Shown here in pieces: positions 42,461 through 50,856 of a stretch of DNA of 57,102 nucleotides. Numbering within the stretch: position 1 is the first letter of the stretch; every line of letters starts with the position of its first letter. Position numbers and translations under genes: made by a program. The notes under the pieces were generated by a model. That model searched no databases and had not been told where the DNA came from. It saw nothing but the letters and a program-made list of their open reading frames with translations. Origin of the DNA: Mesorhizobium sp. M7A.F.Ca.US.006.01.1.1 (lineage in GTDB: Bacteria > Pseudomonadota > Alphaproteobacteria > Rhizobiales > Rhizobiaceae); the NCBI RefSeq assembly GCF_003997935.1, contig NZ_RZQL01000010.1, forward strand, positions 1 to 57,102. The letters run 5' to 3'.

Positions 42461-43091
42461 AACCGTTCCTGCCAAGGAGGGCCAAAGGGTTGTCCAGCCT
42501 GTTACCCAGGCCACTTTGGTCAAGAAGGCAGCGCCGAAATCCGACTACAAGCCGGCCGACGTATCGCCGCAGCGGCGCGTGCAGCGTTCCTTCGCGGTCC
42601 GGCTGTGGTCGGTCAGGCATTCGCGGTTGCTCGAATGGTTCTACGCCAAATTCGCCGACATGTTCCTGCTCCTCCATCCCTTATGGAAGGGCATCGGCTA
42701 CGGCCGCGTCGAAGGACCGATCAAATTCGTCGAAAAACGCGTCAAGGGCTTCATGTTCGACTGTCGCATGTGCGGCCAGTGCATCTTGTCGTCGACCGGC
42801 ATGTCGTGCCCCATGAACTGCCCCAAGCAATTGCGCAACGGCCCTTGCGGCGGCGTCCGCGCCAACGGCAATTGCGAGGTCGAGCCCGATATGCCCTGCG
42901 TATGGGTCAAGGCCTGGGAAGGCTCGCAGAACATGGTGCATAGCGACAGGATCCTGACCGTGCAGAAGCCGGTCGATCAGTCGCTGCGCGAAACCTCGGC
43001 CTGGCTGCGGGTGACCGCGCAGGCGGCCACCGCGCGCGAAGCCGCCGCTGCCGCCAAGAATGGCGCGGCAAACACCGGGGCGTCGGCATGA
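42453..43091 (+). CDS. MetV-like zinc/Fe-S protein (MTHFR C-terminal domain family)
   Basis: A 212-aa protein with eight cysteines in a tight block: C104, C107, C110, C119, C123, C132, C141 and C149 (CRMCGQC...GMSCPMNCPK...GPCGG). This is the PF12225 zinc-ribbon/Fe-S module known as MetV, which in acetogens forms a complex with MetF and feeds electrons to methylene-THF reductase. It overlaps PF13769 upstream by 8 bp and the MetF-like gene downstream by 4 bp, so the three are cotranslated. The start at 42453 is inside the preceding stop region, as expected for coupling. In this aerobe the electron partner is unknown. Confidence 0.88.
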   Translation: MSETVPAKEGQRVVQPVTQATLVKKAAPKSDYKPADVSPQRRVQRSFAVRLWSVRHSRLLEWFYAKFADMFLLLHPLWKGIGYGRVEGPIKFVEKRVKGFMFDCRMCGQCILSSTGMSCPMNCPKQLRNGPCGGVRANGNCEVEPDMPCVWVKAWEGSQNMVHSDRILTVQKPVDQSLRETSAWLRVTAQAATAREAAAAAKNGAANTGASA

Positions 43092-44179
43092 TCGGACGTC
43101 AGCGCGATGAGAACCCGGCCGGCATCGATCTGCCGCTCGAACCCCTGCCCGGCCACACCTCGCGCGGCCGGCTGGAACGCGTGCTTCGGCGCGGCGAGTT
43201 CGCGGTGACGACCGAGCTCAACCCACCCGATAGTGCCGATCCCGAGGACGTCTACAACCGGGCGAAGATTTTCGACGGCTGGGTCGACGCCATCAACGCC
43301 GTCGACGCTTCGGGCGCCAATTGCCACATGTCTTCGGTCGGCATCTGCGCGCTTTTAACCCGCATGGGCTATGCGCCGATCATGCAGATCGCCTGCCGCG
43401 ACAAGAACCGCATCGCCATCCAGGGCGACGTGCTGGGTGGTGCCGCGATGGGCGTCGCCAACATGCTGTGCCTGACCGGCGACGGCGTGCAGGCCGGCGA
43501 TCAGCCCGGCGCCAAGCCGGTGTTCGACCTCGACTGCATGTCGCTCCTGGAAACCTGCCGCATCATGCGCGACCATGGCAAGTTCCTGTCCGGCCGCAAG
43601 CTGACGACGCCGCCGCAGCTTTTCCTCGGAGCTGCGATCAATCCGTTCGCTCCGCCGATCGACTTCCGTCCGCATCGGCTGGGCAAGAAGATCGCCTCCG
43701 GCGCGCAATTCGTACAGAGCCAGTATTGCTTCGACGTGCCGATGTTCCGCACCTACATGCAGAAGGTGCGCGACCTCGGCTACACCGAAAAATGCTTCAT
43801 CCTGGTTGGCGTCGGCCCGCTCGCCTCGGCCAAGACGGCCAAGTGGATCCGCTCCAACGTGCCGGGCATTCATATTCCCGATTCTGTCATCAAGCGGCTG
43901 GAAGGCGCCCAGGACCAGAAAAAGGAAGGCAAGCAGCTCTGCATCGACATCATCAACGAGGTGAAGGAAATATCCGGCGTTTCCGGCGTCCATGTGATGG
44001 CCTACCGGCAGGAGGAATATGTCGCCGAGATCGTCGATGAATCGGGCGTGCTGAAGGGCCGCCAGCCATGGAAACGTGAGATCCGCCGCGATGATCAGCT
44101 TGTCGCCGACCGGCTCGACAGCATCTTGCACGACGACATTACCGAAACGCAGGTGGACATGGTGAAGACCGCGCACTGA
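43088..44179 (+). CDS. Methylenetetrahydrofolate reductase, MetF-like (acetogen-type partner of MetV)
   Basis: A 363-aa TIM-barrel flavoprotein of the MTHFR family. It shows TTELNPPDSADPEDVYNRAK near the N-terminus, then MQIACRDKNRIAIQGDVLG, and GVANMLCLTGDGVQAGDQPG. It interconverts 5,10-methylene-THF and 5-methyl-THF. Genetic coupling (ATGA) to the MetV-like protein marks the acetogen-type pair rather than the stand-alone E. coli enzyme. In this setting it could run in the oxidative direction, feeding methyl-THF from methylated amines to the central C1 pool, or supply methyl-THF for methionine. Confidence 0.88.
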   Translation: MIGRQRDENPAGIDLPLEPLPGHTSRGRLERVLRRGEFAVTTELNPPDSADPEDVYNRAKIFDGWVDAINAVDASGANCHMSSVGICALLTRMGYAPIMQIACRDKNRIAIQGDVLGGAAMGVANMLCLTGDGVQAGDQPGAKPVFDLDCMSLLETCRIMRDHGKFLSGRKLTTPPQLFLGAAINPFAPPIDFRPHRLGKKIASGAQFVQSQYCFDVPMFRTYMQKVRDLGYTEKCFILVGVGPLASAKTAKWIRSNVPGIHIPDSVIKRLEGAQDQKKEGKQLCIDIINEVKEISGVSGVHVMAYRQEEYVAEIVDESGVLKGRQPWKREIRRDDQLVADRLDSILHDDITETQVDMVKTAH

Positions 44180-44222
44180 CGGCGCGGACGGCCACCCATT
44201 CGCTTGAACGAAATCAGACAAC

Positions 44223-44244
44223 GATATAAAGAAATCTTTATATC
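44223..44244 (+). promoter_or_regulatory. Perfect SahR-like operator upstream of the pterin methyltransferase
   Basis: A 22-bp palindrome with 10-bp arms GATATAAAGA and TCTTTATATC around AA lies 16 bp before the ATG at 44261. It is the perfect form of the element at 23576-23597 before the homocysteine methyltransferase gene. Positions 44239-44244 (TATATC) could act as a -10. Confidence 0.7.
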
Positions 44245-44260
44245 ACGGCGGAGAGAATTC

Positions 44261-45235
44261 ATGACCCGTACCATCGTCGCTTCGGCGACACGAGAAATCA
44301 TCATCGGCTTCGACCAGCCGTTCTGCGTGATCGGTGAACGCATCAACCCGACCGGCCGCAAGAAGCTGGCCACCGAGATGATCGCGGGCAATTTCGAGAC
44401 CGTCATCAGGGACGCGCTCGAGCAGGCAGCCTGTGGCGCCACCATGCTCGACGTCAACGCCGGCGTCACCTCGGTCAATCCGAACGAGACCGAACCCGGC
44501 CTTTTGGTGCAGACGCTGGAGATCGTGCAAGGGCTGGTCGACCTGCCGCTGTCGATCGACTCTTCGGTCACCGCCGCGATCGAAGCCGCTCTCAAGGTCG
44601 CCAAGGGCCGGCCGCTGGTCAACTCCGTCACTGGCGAGGAAGAAAAGCTCGAAGCCATCCTGCCGCTGGTCAAGAAGTACAACGTGCCTGTCGTCGCCAT
44701 CTCCAACGACGAGACCGGCATTTCCATGGATCCGGACGTGCGCTTCGCCGTCGCCAAGAAGATCGTGCAGCGCTGCGCCGATTTCGGCATTCCGGCGCAT
44801 GACGTCGTCGTCGATCCGCTGGTGATGCCGATCGGCGCGCTGGGCGACGCCGGCCGCCAGGTGTTCGCGCTGCTGCGCCGCCTGCGCGAAGAGCTCAAGG
44901 TCAACACCACATGCGGCCTGTCCAACATCTCGTTTGGCCTGCCGCATCGCCACGGCATCAACGCCGCCTTCATCCCGATGGTGATCGGCGCCGGCATGAC
45001 CTCTGCCATCATGAACCCGGTGCGTCCGCAGGAAATGGAAGCCGTGCGCGGCGCCAATGTGCTGAACGGCACCGACGAGAACTGCACCAACTGGATCCGC
45101 ACCTACAAGGACTACAAGCCGGCCGAAGGCGGCCAGGCCGTTGCCGCCCCGACGCAGGTCAATGCGCCGGGCGACGGCGCCGGCAATGGCGGTCGCCGCC
45201 GTGGCGGCCGTGAAGCCCGGATGGGCCGAGGATAA
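44261..45235 (+). CDS. Methyltetrahydrofolate:corrinoid methyltransferase (pterin-binding domain, MtgA/AcsE-like)
   Basis: A 324-aa protein with the pterin-binding TIM barrel of MetH module 2, AcsE and MtgA. Landmarks are FCVIGERINPTGRKKLATE, GATMLDVNAGVTSVNPNE, VDLPLSIDSSVTAAIEAAL and CGLSNISFGLPHRHGIN. It moves methyl between THF and the corrinoid protein. ATG 44261 with GGAGAG upstream is chosen over an in-frame start at 44204, because the palindrome at 44223-44244 would otherwise be coding. The C-terminus is a basic RG-rich tail (GGRRRGGREARMGRG). The RACo-type activator follows after 10 bp. The direction of methyl flow in vivo is unresolved. Confidence 0.9.
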   Translation: MTRTIVASATREIIIGFDQPFCVIGERINPTGRKKLATEMIAGNFETVIRDALEQAACGATMLDVNAGVTSVNPNETEPGLLVQTLEIVQGLVDLPLSIDSSVTAAIEAALKVAKGRPLVNSVTGEEEKLEAILPLVKKYNVPVVAISNDETGISMDPDVRFAVAKKIVQRCADFGIPAHDVVVDPLVMPIGALGDAGRQVFALLRRLREELKVNTTCGLSNISFGLPHRHGINAAFIPMVIGAGMTSAIMNPVRPQEMEAVRGANVLNGTDENCTNWIRTYKDYKPAEGGQAVAAPTQVNAPGDGAGNGGRRRGGREARMGRG

Positions 45236-45245
45236 GCGCGCAATC

Positions 45246-47336
45246 GTGAATTCACCTGCAAACATCACCGATCCGCTCGTGCTGTTCATGCCGTCGGGCA
45301 AGCGCGGGCGTTTTCCAGTCGGAACGCCCGTGCTAGACGCCGCGCGCCAGCTCGGCGTCTATGTCGAAAGCGTCTGCGGCGGACGCGCCACCTGTGGACG
45401 CTGCCAGATCGAAGTGCAGGAAGGCAATTTCGCCAAGCACAAGATCACCTCCTCCAACGACCACATCACGCCCAAGGGCGCCAAGGAAGAGCGATACGAG
45501 CGCGTCCGCGGCCTGCCCGAGCGGCGCCGCCTCTCCTGCTCGGCGCAGATCCTCGGCGACCTCGTCATCGACGTGCCGCAGGATACGGTCATCAACGCGC
45601 AGACCATCCGGAAGGATGCCGACACCAGGGTGATCGCCCGCGATGCAGCGATCCGCATGTGCTATGTCGAGATCGAAGAACCCGACATGCACAAGCCGCT
45701 TGGCGATCTCGACCGCCTGAAGATCGCGCTGATGCACGATTGGGGTTTGAAAAGCCTCGATTTCGATTTTTATCTGCTGCCGCAGGTGCAAGGCATCCTG
45801 CGCAAGGGCAACTGGACCGCGACCGCCGCCATCTACAAGGATGCCGACTCAGAGACCGCGCGCGTCGTGGCGCTGTGGCCCGGCCTCAAGAACGAAGCCT
45901 ATGGGCTGGCCTGCGACATCGGCTCGACCACCATTGCCATGCATCTGGTGTCGCTGCTGTCGGGCCGCGTCGCCGCCTCGTCGGGCACCTCGAACCCGCA
46001 GATCCGCTTCGGCGAGGATCTGATGAGCCGCGTCTCCTATGTGATGATGAATCCTGACGGCCGTGAAGGCATGACGGTTGCCGTGCGTGAGGCAGTCTCC
46101 GGGCTGGTCGACAAGGTCTGCGCCGAAGGCAATGTCCAGCGCAACGACATCCTGGACAGCGTCTTCGTCGGCAATCCGATCATGCACCATCTGTTCCTCG
46201 GCATCGATCCGACCGAGCTTGGCGGCGCGCCCTTTGCGCTGGCCGTGTCGGGCGCTGTGCATATCAAGGCATCCGACATCGGCCTGAAGCTTAACCAGGG
46301 CGCCAGGCTCTACATGCTGCCTTGTATCGCCGGCCATGTCGGTGCGGACGCAGCGGCGGTGACGCTGTCGGAAGGCCCGCATCGCCAGGATGAGATGATG
46401 CTGATCGTCGATGTCGGCACCAATGCCGAGATCGTACTCGGCAATCGCCAGCGGGTGGTTGCGGCCTCCTCGCCCACCGGCCCTGCCTTCGAGGGCGCCG
46501 AAATCTCCGGCGGCCAGCGGGCGGCGCCCGGCGCCATCGAGCGCGTGCGCATCGATCCCGATACGCTTGAACCAAAATACCGCGTCATCGGCTCTGAGCT
46601 GTGGTCCGACGAGCCGGGCTTCCTGGAGAGCGTGCAGGCGACCGGCGTCACCGGCATCTGCGGTTCCGGCATCATCGAAGTGGTTGCGGAGATGTATCTC
46701 GCCGGTATCATTTCCGAGGACGGCGTCATCGACGGCGGACTTTCGGCCCGCTCGCCGCGTGTCACCGCCAATGGCCGCACCTTCTCCTATGTGCTGAAGG
46801 AGGGCTCCGCCGCATTGACGGAAGATGGGCCGAAGATCACCATCACCCAGACCGACGTGCGCGCCATCCAGCTTGCCAAGGCAGCGCTTTATGCCGGCAC
46901 CAAGCTGTTGATGGAAAAGCAGAACACCGAGCATGTCGACCGCATCCATTTCGCCGGTGCCTTCGGCTCCTTCATCGATCCGAAATACGCCATGGTGCTA
47001 GGCCTGATCCCGGATTGCGACCTCGACAAGGTCTCGGCCGTCGGCAACGCCGCCGGCGCCGGCGCGCGCATGGCCCTGCTCAACCGCGGCTATCGCCGCG
47101 AGATCGAGGACACGGTCAGCAAGATCGAGAAGATCGAGACGGCGCTGGAACCGAAATTCCAGGAGCATTTCGTCTACGCCATGGCGCTGCCCAACAAGGT
47201 CGATCCGTTCCCTAAACTGTCGGCCGCGGTGAAACTGCCGCCGCGCAAGACGGTCAGCGAGGATGGCGCTGCCGGCGACGCCGCTCCGCGACGGCGTTCG
47301 CGCGAAGGCCATGCCGCCAGGCGTGGACGGGAATAA
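45246..47336 (+). CDS. Corrinoid activation protein (RACo/RamQ-type, [2Fe-2S] + ASKHA ATPase)
   Basis: A 696-aa activator that reduces inactive Co(II) corrinoid to Co(I), powered by ATP. The N-terminal [2Fe-2S] domain has C44, C50, C53 and C98 (CGGRATCGRC...RRLSC). A linker and middle domain lead to the ASKHA-type ATPase (DUF4445), with YGLACDIGSTTIAMHLVSL, PQIRFGEDLMSRVSY and LIVDVGTNAEIVLGNRQ. The start is taken as the GTG at 45246, ten bases after the pterin methyltransferase stop, since upstream in-frame codons lie antiphase to that gene's end. The C-terminus is basic (PRRRSREGHAARRGRE). It completes the set of corrinoid methyl-transfer components. Confidence 0.9.
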   Translation: MNSPANITDPLVLFMPSGKRGRFPVGTPVLDAARQLGVYVESVCGGRATCGRCQIEVQEGNFAKHKITSSNDHITPKGAKEERYERVRGLPERRRLSCSAQILGDLVIDVPQDTVINAQTIRKDADTRVIARDAAIRMCYVEIEEPDMHKPLGDLDRLKIALMHDWGLKSLDFDFYLLPQVQGILRKGNWTATAAIYKDADSETARVVALWPGLKNEAYGLACDIGSTTIAMHLVSLLSGRVAASSGTSNPQIRFGEDLMSRVSYVMMNPDGREGMTVAVREAVSGLVDKVCAEGNVQRNDILDSVFVGNPIMHHLFLGIDPTELGGAPFALAVSGAVHIKASDIGLKLNQGARLYMLPCIAGHVGADAAAVTLSEGPHRQDEMMLIVDVGTNAEIVLGNRQRVVAASSPTGPAFEGAEISGGQRAAPGAIERVRIDPDTLEPKYRVIGSELWSDEPGFLESVQATGVTGICGSGIIEVVAEMYLAGIISEDGVIDGGLSARSPRVTANGRTFSYVLKEGSAALTEDGPKITITQTDVRAIQLAKAALYAGTKLLMEKQNTEHVDRIHFAGAFGSFIDPKYAMVLGLIPDCDLDKVSAVGNAAGAGARMALLNRGYRREIEDTVSKIEKIETALEPKFQEHFVYAMALPNKVDPFPKLSAAVKLPPRKTVSEDGAAGDAAPRRRSREGHAARRGRE

Positions 47337-47524
47337 GCAGCCGCGCCCCCGGCCGCCTCCTTTCCAAACTCATTTGCGTGCAAATGTTTCCGGATCGCTT
47401 GATCCGGAAACCAAAGCGCTGTTTTCGTGAAATTCGCCAGATACATGGCAGGCGCATTCAACCGGCATCGAACGGCAGGCAGGGAAATATCTTTCAGCCG
47501 CCGCACGCTCCAAGGGAGAGAACG

Positions 47525-47710
47525 ATGTCGATGCTCGAAAGCCTCGGCCGCTATGGCGCGGCCATCAAGAATGCTCACGACCGCAGCAAGGCGCGGCGCC
47601 TGCTGAACAGCCTGCCGCCTGAAATCCAGAAGGACATCGGCTGGCCGGTGCCGCCGAGATCCAGCGAAAAGACTGCACTCATCAACACGATCTGGAGCGC
47701 CGCTCGCTGA
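47525..47710 (+). CDS. Small DUF1127-like protein, copy 1
   Basis: A 61-aa basic protein with RRLLNSLPPEIQKDIGWP near residues 24-41. This is the DUF1127 arginine-rich hallmark seen in small regulatory proteins of alphaproteobacteria, but with a Trp-Pro ending instead of the usual Leu. It has GGGAGAG upstream. It is a paralogue of the gene at 50039. Such proteins may bind RNA or tune metabolism; the role here is unknown. Confidence 0.7.
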   Translation: MSMLESLGRYGAAIKNAHDRSKARRLLNSLPPEIQKDIGWPVPPRSSEKTALINTIWSAAR

Positions 47711-47942
47711 TGACCTTCGCCGACAAATGCAAATTGCTCGGCATGCGCCGGGGATCTCGCGTGTCCCCGGCGACCACCAGAAACCGGCTGCGTGCCGCAC
47801 TTCTGCCGCGCCGCTGACCACTGGGGCGCGGATCACACCGCCGTGTAGACGCGGGCGTAAATCTTGACATTTTCAGCCACGGCACGATCTTTCGATTTAG
47901 GGGGTTCTCTTAGTCGGCTTTGGCCGAAGTTCGTGTATTCGC

Positions 47943-48890
47943 ATGCCAAGTTTGAAAAGCCATGTCGTGTCCTTCGTCCTGCGGCACAGCCGCAAGCAGG
48001 CATTTGCCAGTCCGGAAAATCTGCAGCGCTGGATCGCGGCCGCGCGCAAGACCGAGAACCACCGGCCGCCCGCCTCGCTGCACCAGCGTCTCGACATCGA
48101 GATGCACACGGTCAATGGCTTCCCCGTCTACGAAATCCCACCCAAGTCCGGCGAACAGAAGCGGATTCTCTACTTGCACGGTGGCGCCTATGTCTTTGAA
48201 ATCACGCCCTATCATTGGCACCTGATCGCCGAGATGGCGGATCGGCTGGGCTACGGCGTCACTGTCCCGATCTATCCCATCGCCCCCGAACACGATTTCC
48301 ACGCCATGTTCGGAATGGTTGGCGAGGTCTATCGGCAAATGCTCGCGGAGACGGAGGCCGAAGACATCGTCTTCATGGGGGATTCCGCCGGCGGCAATAT
48401 GGCTGTGGTCCTGACCATGATGGCCGCCGAAGAAGGACTGCCCCTGCCGTCGCGGCATGTGCTCATTTCGCCGGGTCTCGACGTGTCGCTCACCAATCCC
48501 GCAGTGTTCGAGGCGGAACGCAACGACCCTTGGCTGGGCATAGCTGGGGGACGAGAGGCAATTCGTCTGTACAGTGCCGGCATCGATCCCAGCGACTGGC
48601 ATATCAGCCCGGTCTACGGCGATCTGTCGGTGCTGCCGAAAACGCTGCTGTTGACCGGCTCGCGCGATCTTCTGACCCCCGACAATCTGATCTTCGCAGA
48701 GAAGGCGCGCGCCGCCGGCGTTGAAATCGATCTTGTCTATGAGGAAGGCATGTTCCACGTCTGGCCGCTGATCGACATGCCGGAAGCCCGACGCGCCCGC
48801 GAGCGCATCGTCGCGTTTCTGGGAGAGAGCCGGATCGTGCAAGACACGAGAATAAGGCCTGAAGAGCGCCCCGCCGAAGCGGCGGAGTAG
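47943..48890 (+). CDS. Alpha/beta hydrolase, HSL-type esterase/lipase
   Basis: A 315-aa hormone-sensitive-lipase family hydrolase. The oxyanion-hole motif HGGAY occurs in YLHGGAYVFEITPYHW, the nucleophile elbow in MGDSAGGNMAV, the aspartate in GSRDLLTPDN and the histidine in EEGMFHVWPLID. No signal peptide, so it is cytoplasmic. The ATG at 47943 lacks a clear ribosome-binding site. It likely hydrolyses a short-chain ester; the substrate is unknown. Confidence 0.88.
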   Translation: MPSLKSHVVSFVLRHSRKQAFASPENLQRWIAAARKTENHRPPASLHQRLDIEMHTVNGFPVYEIPPKSGEQKRILYLHGGAYVFEITPYHWHLIAEMADRLGYGVTVPIYPIAPEHDFHAMFGMVGEVYRQMLAETEAEDIVFMGDSAGGNMAVVLTMMAAEEGLPLPSRHVLISPGLDVSLTNPAVFEAERNDPWLGIAGGREAIRLYSAGIDPSDWHISPVYGDLSVLPKTLLLTGSRDLLTPDNLIFAEKARAAGVEIDLVYEEGMFHVWPLIDMPEARRARERIVAFLGESRIVQDTRIRPEERPAEAAE

Positions 48891-48917
48891 CTCTATAGTA
48901 TCGTCCTTACCAGCCGC

Positions 48918-49817
48918 TCAGAACTTGCCGGTTTCCCGGAAGACTTCGAAGGTCGCGCGGATGTGGTCGGCGACCGCCTTGACCGGGGCACTGGCATCCG
49001 GCGCCACCACCATCGCCAGATTGTAGGTGCCGATATCGGGCATGCCGTCCTTCGGGCAGAGCTCGACCATGTCGTTGCCGAGGAACGACTTCGGCAGCGG
49101 CGCTACGGCGAGATCGGACATGATCGCGGCGCGCTGGCCGGCCGTGTGCGCGCTCATATAGGCGATGCGGTAGTTGCGGCCCTCGCGGCCAAGCGCGTCG
49201 AGCGCTCCGGCGCGCCAGGCGCAGCCCTCTTCCCAAAGCGACACCGGCAAGGGCTCGCGCAGATGCGCTGAGCCGCCCTTGGCACCGGCCCAGACGATCG
49301 GCTCGGTCAGCAGCACCTCGGCGCCGAGCGCGCTGGTCTTGTAGGAATTGGTCAACAGCGTGATGTCCAGCGCCCGGTCGTCCATGCGCCGGCGCAGATT
49401 GCTGCTCTGGTCGATGGTGACGTCGACGGCGATCGACGGATGCGACTGCGCGAAACGCTTCAGCACATGCGGCAGCACGCGCTCACCGTAATCGTCCGGC
49501 GAACCAAGCCGCACCACACCGACAATCTCGGGAATGATGAATTTCGACACCACCTCGCGGTTGATCGACAGCAGCCGGCGGGCATAGCCGAGCAGCATCT
49601 CGCCGTCCGTGGTCAGCGACACTGAGCGGGCGTCGCGCGCGAACACCGAGCGGCCGAGAATGTCCTCCAGCTTCTTGATCTGCATGGAGACGGCCGACGG
49701 TGTGCGGAAGACGGCATTGGCCGCAGTGGTGAAGCTGCCGGTCTCGGCAATCGCCACGAAAGTGCGCAAAACATCGAGATCGAGCAGTGGCAGCGGATGA
49801 TTGAGCGGGGCGTTCAT
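48918..49817 (-). CDS. LysR-family transcriptional regulator
   Basis: A 299-aa regulator with an N-terminal LysR HTH (FVAIAETGSFTTAANAVFRT then PSAVSMQIKKLEDIL) and a C-terminal periplasmic-binding-like effector domain (VRLGSPDDYGERVLPHVLKR). It is divergent from the DUF1127-like gene at 50039, 221 bp apart, and so probably controls it, as in comparable rhizobial arrangements. The effector is unknown. A TTGATTGAACATCAGATT region at 49868-49885 between the genes carries a T-N11-A-like motif but is not a firm binding site. Confidence 0.9.
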   Translation of the reverse strand: MNAPLNHPLPLLDLDVLRTFVAIAETGSFTTAANAVFRTPSAVSMQIKKLEDILGRSVFARDARSVSLTTDGEMLLGYARRLLSINREVVSKFIIPEIVGVVRLGSPDDYGERVLPHVLKRFAQSHPSIAVDVTIDQSSNLRRRMDDRALDITLLTNSYKTSALGAEVLLTEPIVWAGAKGGSAHLREPLPVSLWEEGCAWRAGALDALGREGRNYRIAYMSAHTAGQRAAIMSDLAVAPLPKSFLGNDMVELCPKDGMPDIGTYNLAMVVAPDASAPVKAVADHIRATFEVFRETGKF

Positions 49818-50038
49818 TGGAGCCGACCTTCAATTTTTCTGATACAAAGCATCATTCCATTTCGTTTGATTGAACATCAGATTGAGAGGATAGTCAACTC
49901 CATCGAAGCAGGTTGCTGCCACAAGCAGCCATGAAACGACCACGACACAGACCTGCATTCGACACGAAATGAAGTTGAAACAAACCCGACTTAACCAGCT
50001 CGCTGTCTGGCACCCGCCAGCCACCAAGGGAGAATGAA

Positions 50039-50224
50039 ATGTCTATCCTGTCGTCCCTCGGCCGCATCGCGACCGAATTCAGCGCGGCCCGCGCCCGCTA
50101 CCAGACCGAACGCGCCATCCGCTCCCTCCCGATCGAACTGCAGAAAGATATCGGCTGGCCTGAAGCTTCCGACACCAAGACCGGTACTCGCAATGGCATC
50201 GGATCCTGGGCTGGAGCAAAGTAG
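50039..50224 (+). CDS. Small DUF1127-like protein, copy 2
   Basis: A 61-aa basic protein with ERAIRSLPIELQKDIGWP, near-identical in its core to the gene at 47525 (LNSLPPEIQKDIGWP). Its N-terminus is LSSLGRIATEFSAARARYQ. GGGAG lies before the ATG. It is divergent from the LysR gene and followed by a strong terminator, so it is monocistronic. Role unknown. Confidence 0.7.
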   Translation: MSILSSLGRIATEFSAARARYQTERAIRSLPIELQKDIGWPEASDTKTGTRNGIGSWAGAK

Positions 50225-50244
50225 ATCGTGTGTACCATGTGCTG

Positions 50245-50277
50245 AAGGCCTGCCGCGCAGCCCGCCCGGCAGGCCTT
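50245..50277 (+). terminator. Rho-independent terminator of the DUF1127-like gene
   Basis: An 11-bp stem AAGGCCTGCCG/CGGCAGGCCTT with an 11-nt loop, 20 bp after the stop, followed by CTTTGTTTC. Confidence 0.8.
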
Positions 50278-50564
50278 CTTTGTTTCATTTGTATTCAAAT
50301 GAGTTTTTGGAGCCATGCCGCCGGCGCATGACGCATATGAGAAAGCCGCATAGCAGCTCCTGCTTCCAATTAATGCCTTGTAAATAATCGTAAATTTTGG
50401 GCACCGTGCCCAAATCTGTCGCAATCGATGTCGCATTTCATATCAAGCGCTTCGCTTTTGCGATTTAGTTTCTGCTTACACAAGCCTATATCAACGCCAG
50501 CAAACGAGCTGCCCCACTCCATCAAGCGAAGGCGACCCGTCTGAGCAACCGAATGGAGATGATT
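50278..50564. promoter_or_regulatory. Upstream region of the 44-aa protein with two TGTCGCA repeats
   Basis: TGTCGCA occurs twice in direct orientation (50418-50424 and 50430-50436, 12 bp apart) within an AT-richer stretch. No gene is seen in this 287-bp gap. The word matches the TGTCGCAAA boxes near the GlxA-like regulator gene and the corrinoid locus, so it may be part of the same control. Confidence 0.4.
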
Positions 50565-50699
50565 ATGAAGCTTTTTGCACGCCTCTTTGCCCGCCGCGAA
50601 ATGAACCTGACCACCGCTCTCGAGCGTCAGCGTCTTGCCAACACCATGCCCGGCCAGACCGGCGCGATGAATGCGGCGCGCCTCGGCTTCGTTGCCTGA
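50565..50699 (+). CDS. 44-aa small protein
   Basis: A short frame encoding MKLFARLFARREMNLTTALE and a further 24 residues to GFVA. It is supported by GGAGAT six bases before the ATG at 50565 (earlier in-frame ATGs at 50553 and 50559 are possible), good codon usage, and a terminator 45 bp after the stop. The basic amphipathic N-terminus could bind membrane or nucleic acid. I do not recognise a family. Confidence 0.55.
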   Translation: MKLFARLFARREMNLTTALERQRLANTMPGQTGAMNAARLGFVA

Positions 50700-50743
50700 A
50701 GATTTTTAGGGGCAGCGCATCCCTGCCGCTGCTTTAAACCTGT

Positions 50744-50777
50744 AACGCCGCCCGGCTCCGGCCAAGGCGGCGTTTTT
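50744..50777 (+). terminator. Rho-independent terminator of the 44-aa protein gene
   Basis: A 9-bp stem AACGCCGCC/GGCGGCGTT followed by TTTG. It lies 45 bp after the small protein's stop. Confidence 0.8.
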
Positions 50778-50856
50778 GTTCTGCGCGCATACCGTACGTT
50801 GCTCGTCCCTTGAACAGTTCGTGCCACTTCCAGGGCTCGCTGCACGCCGATTGCCC

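Noticed and set aside
44204..44260. Longer start for the pterin methyltransferase
   Set aside because: It would place the SahR-like palindrome inside the coding sequence and lacks a ribosome-binding site. The ATG at 44261 has GGAGAG upstream.
47710..47817. 35-codon frame overlapping the stop of the first DUF1127-like gene
   Set aside because: The TGATG overlap suggests coupling, but the peptide is short, has no ribosome-binding site and no evident conservation signal.
49830..50027. 65-codon minus-strand frame in the LysR/DUF1127 gap
   Set aside because: It is Cys/Val-rich, sits in the divergent promoter region and has no domain.
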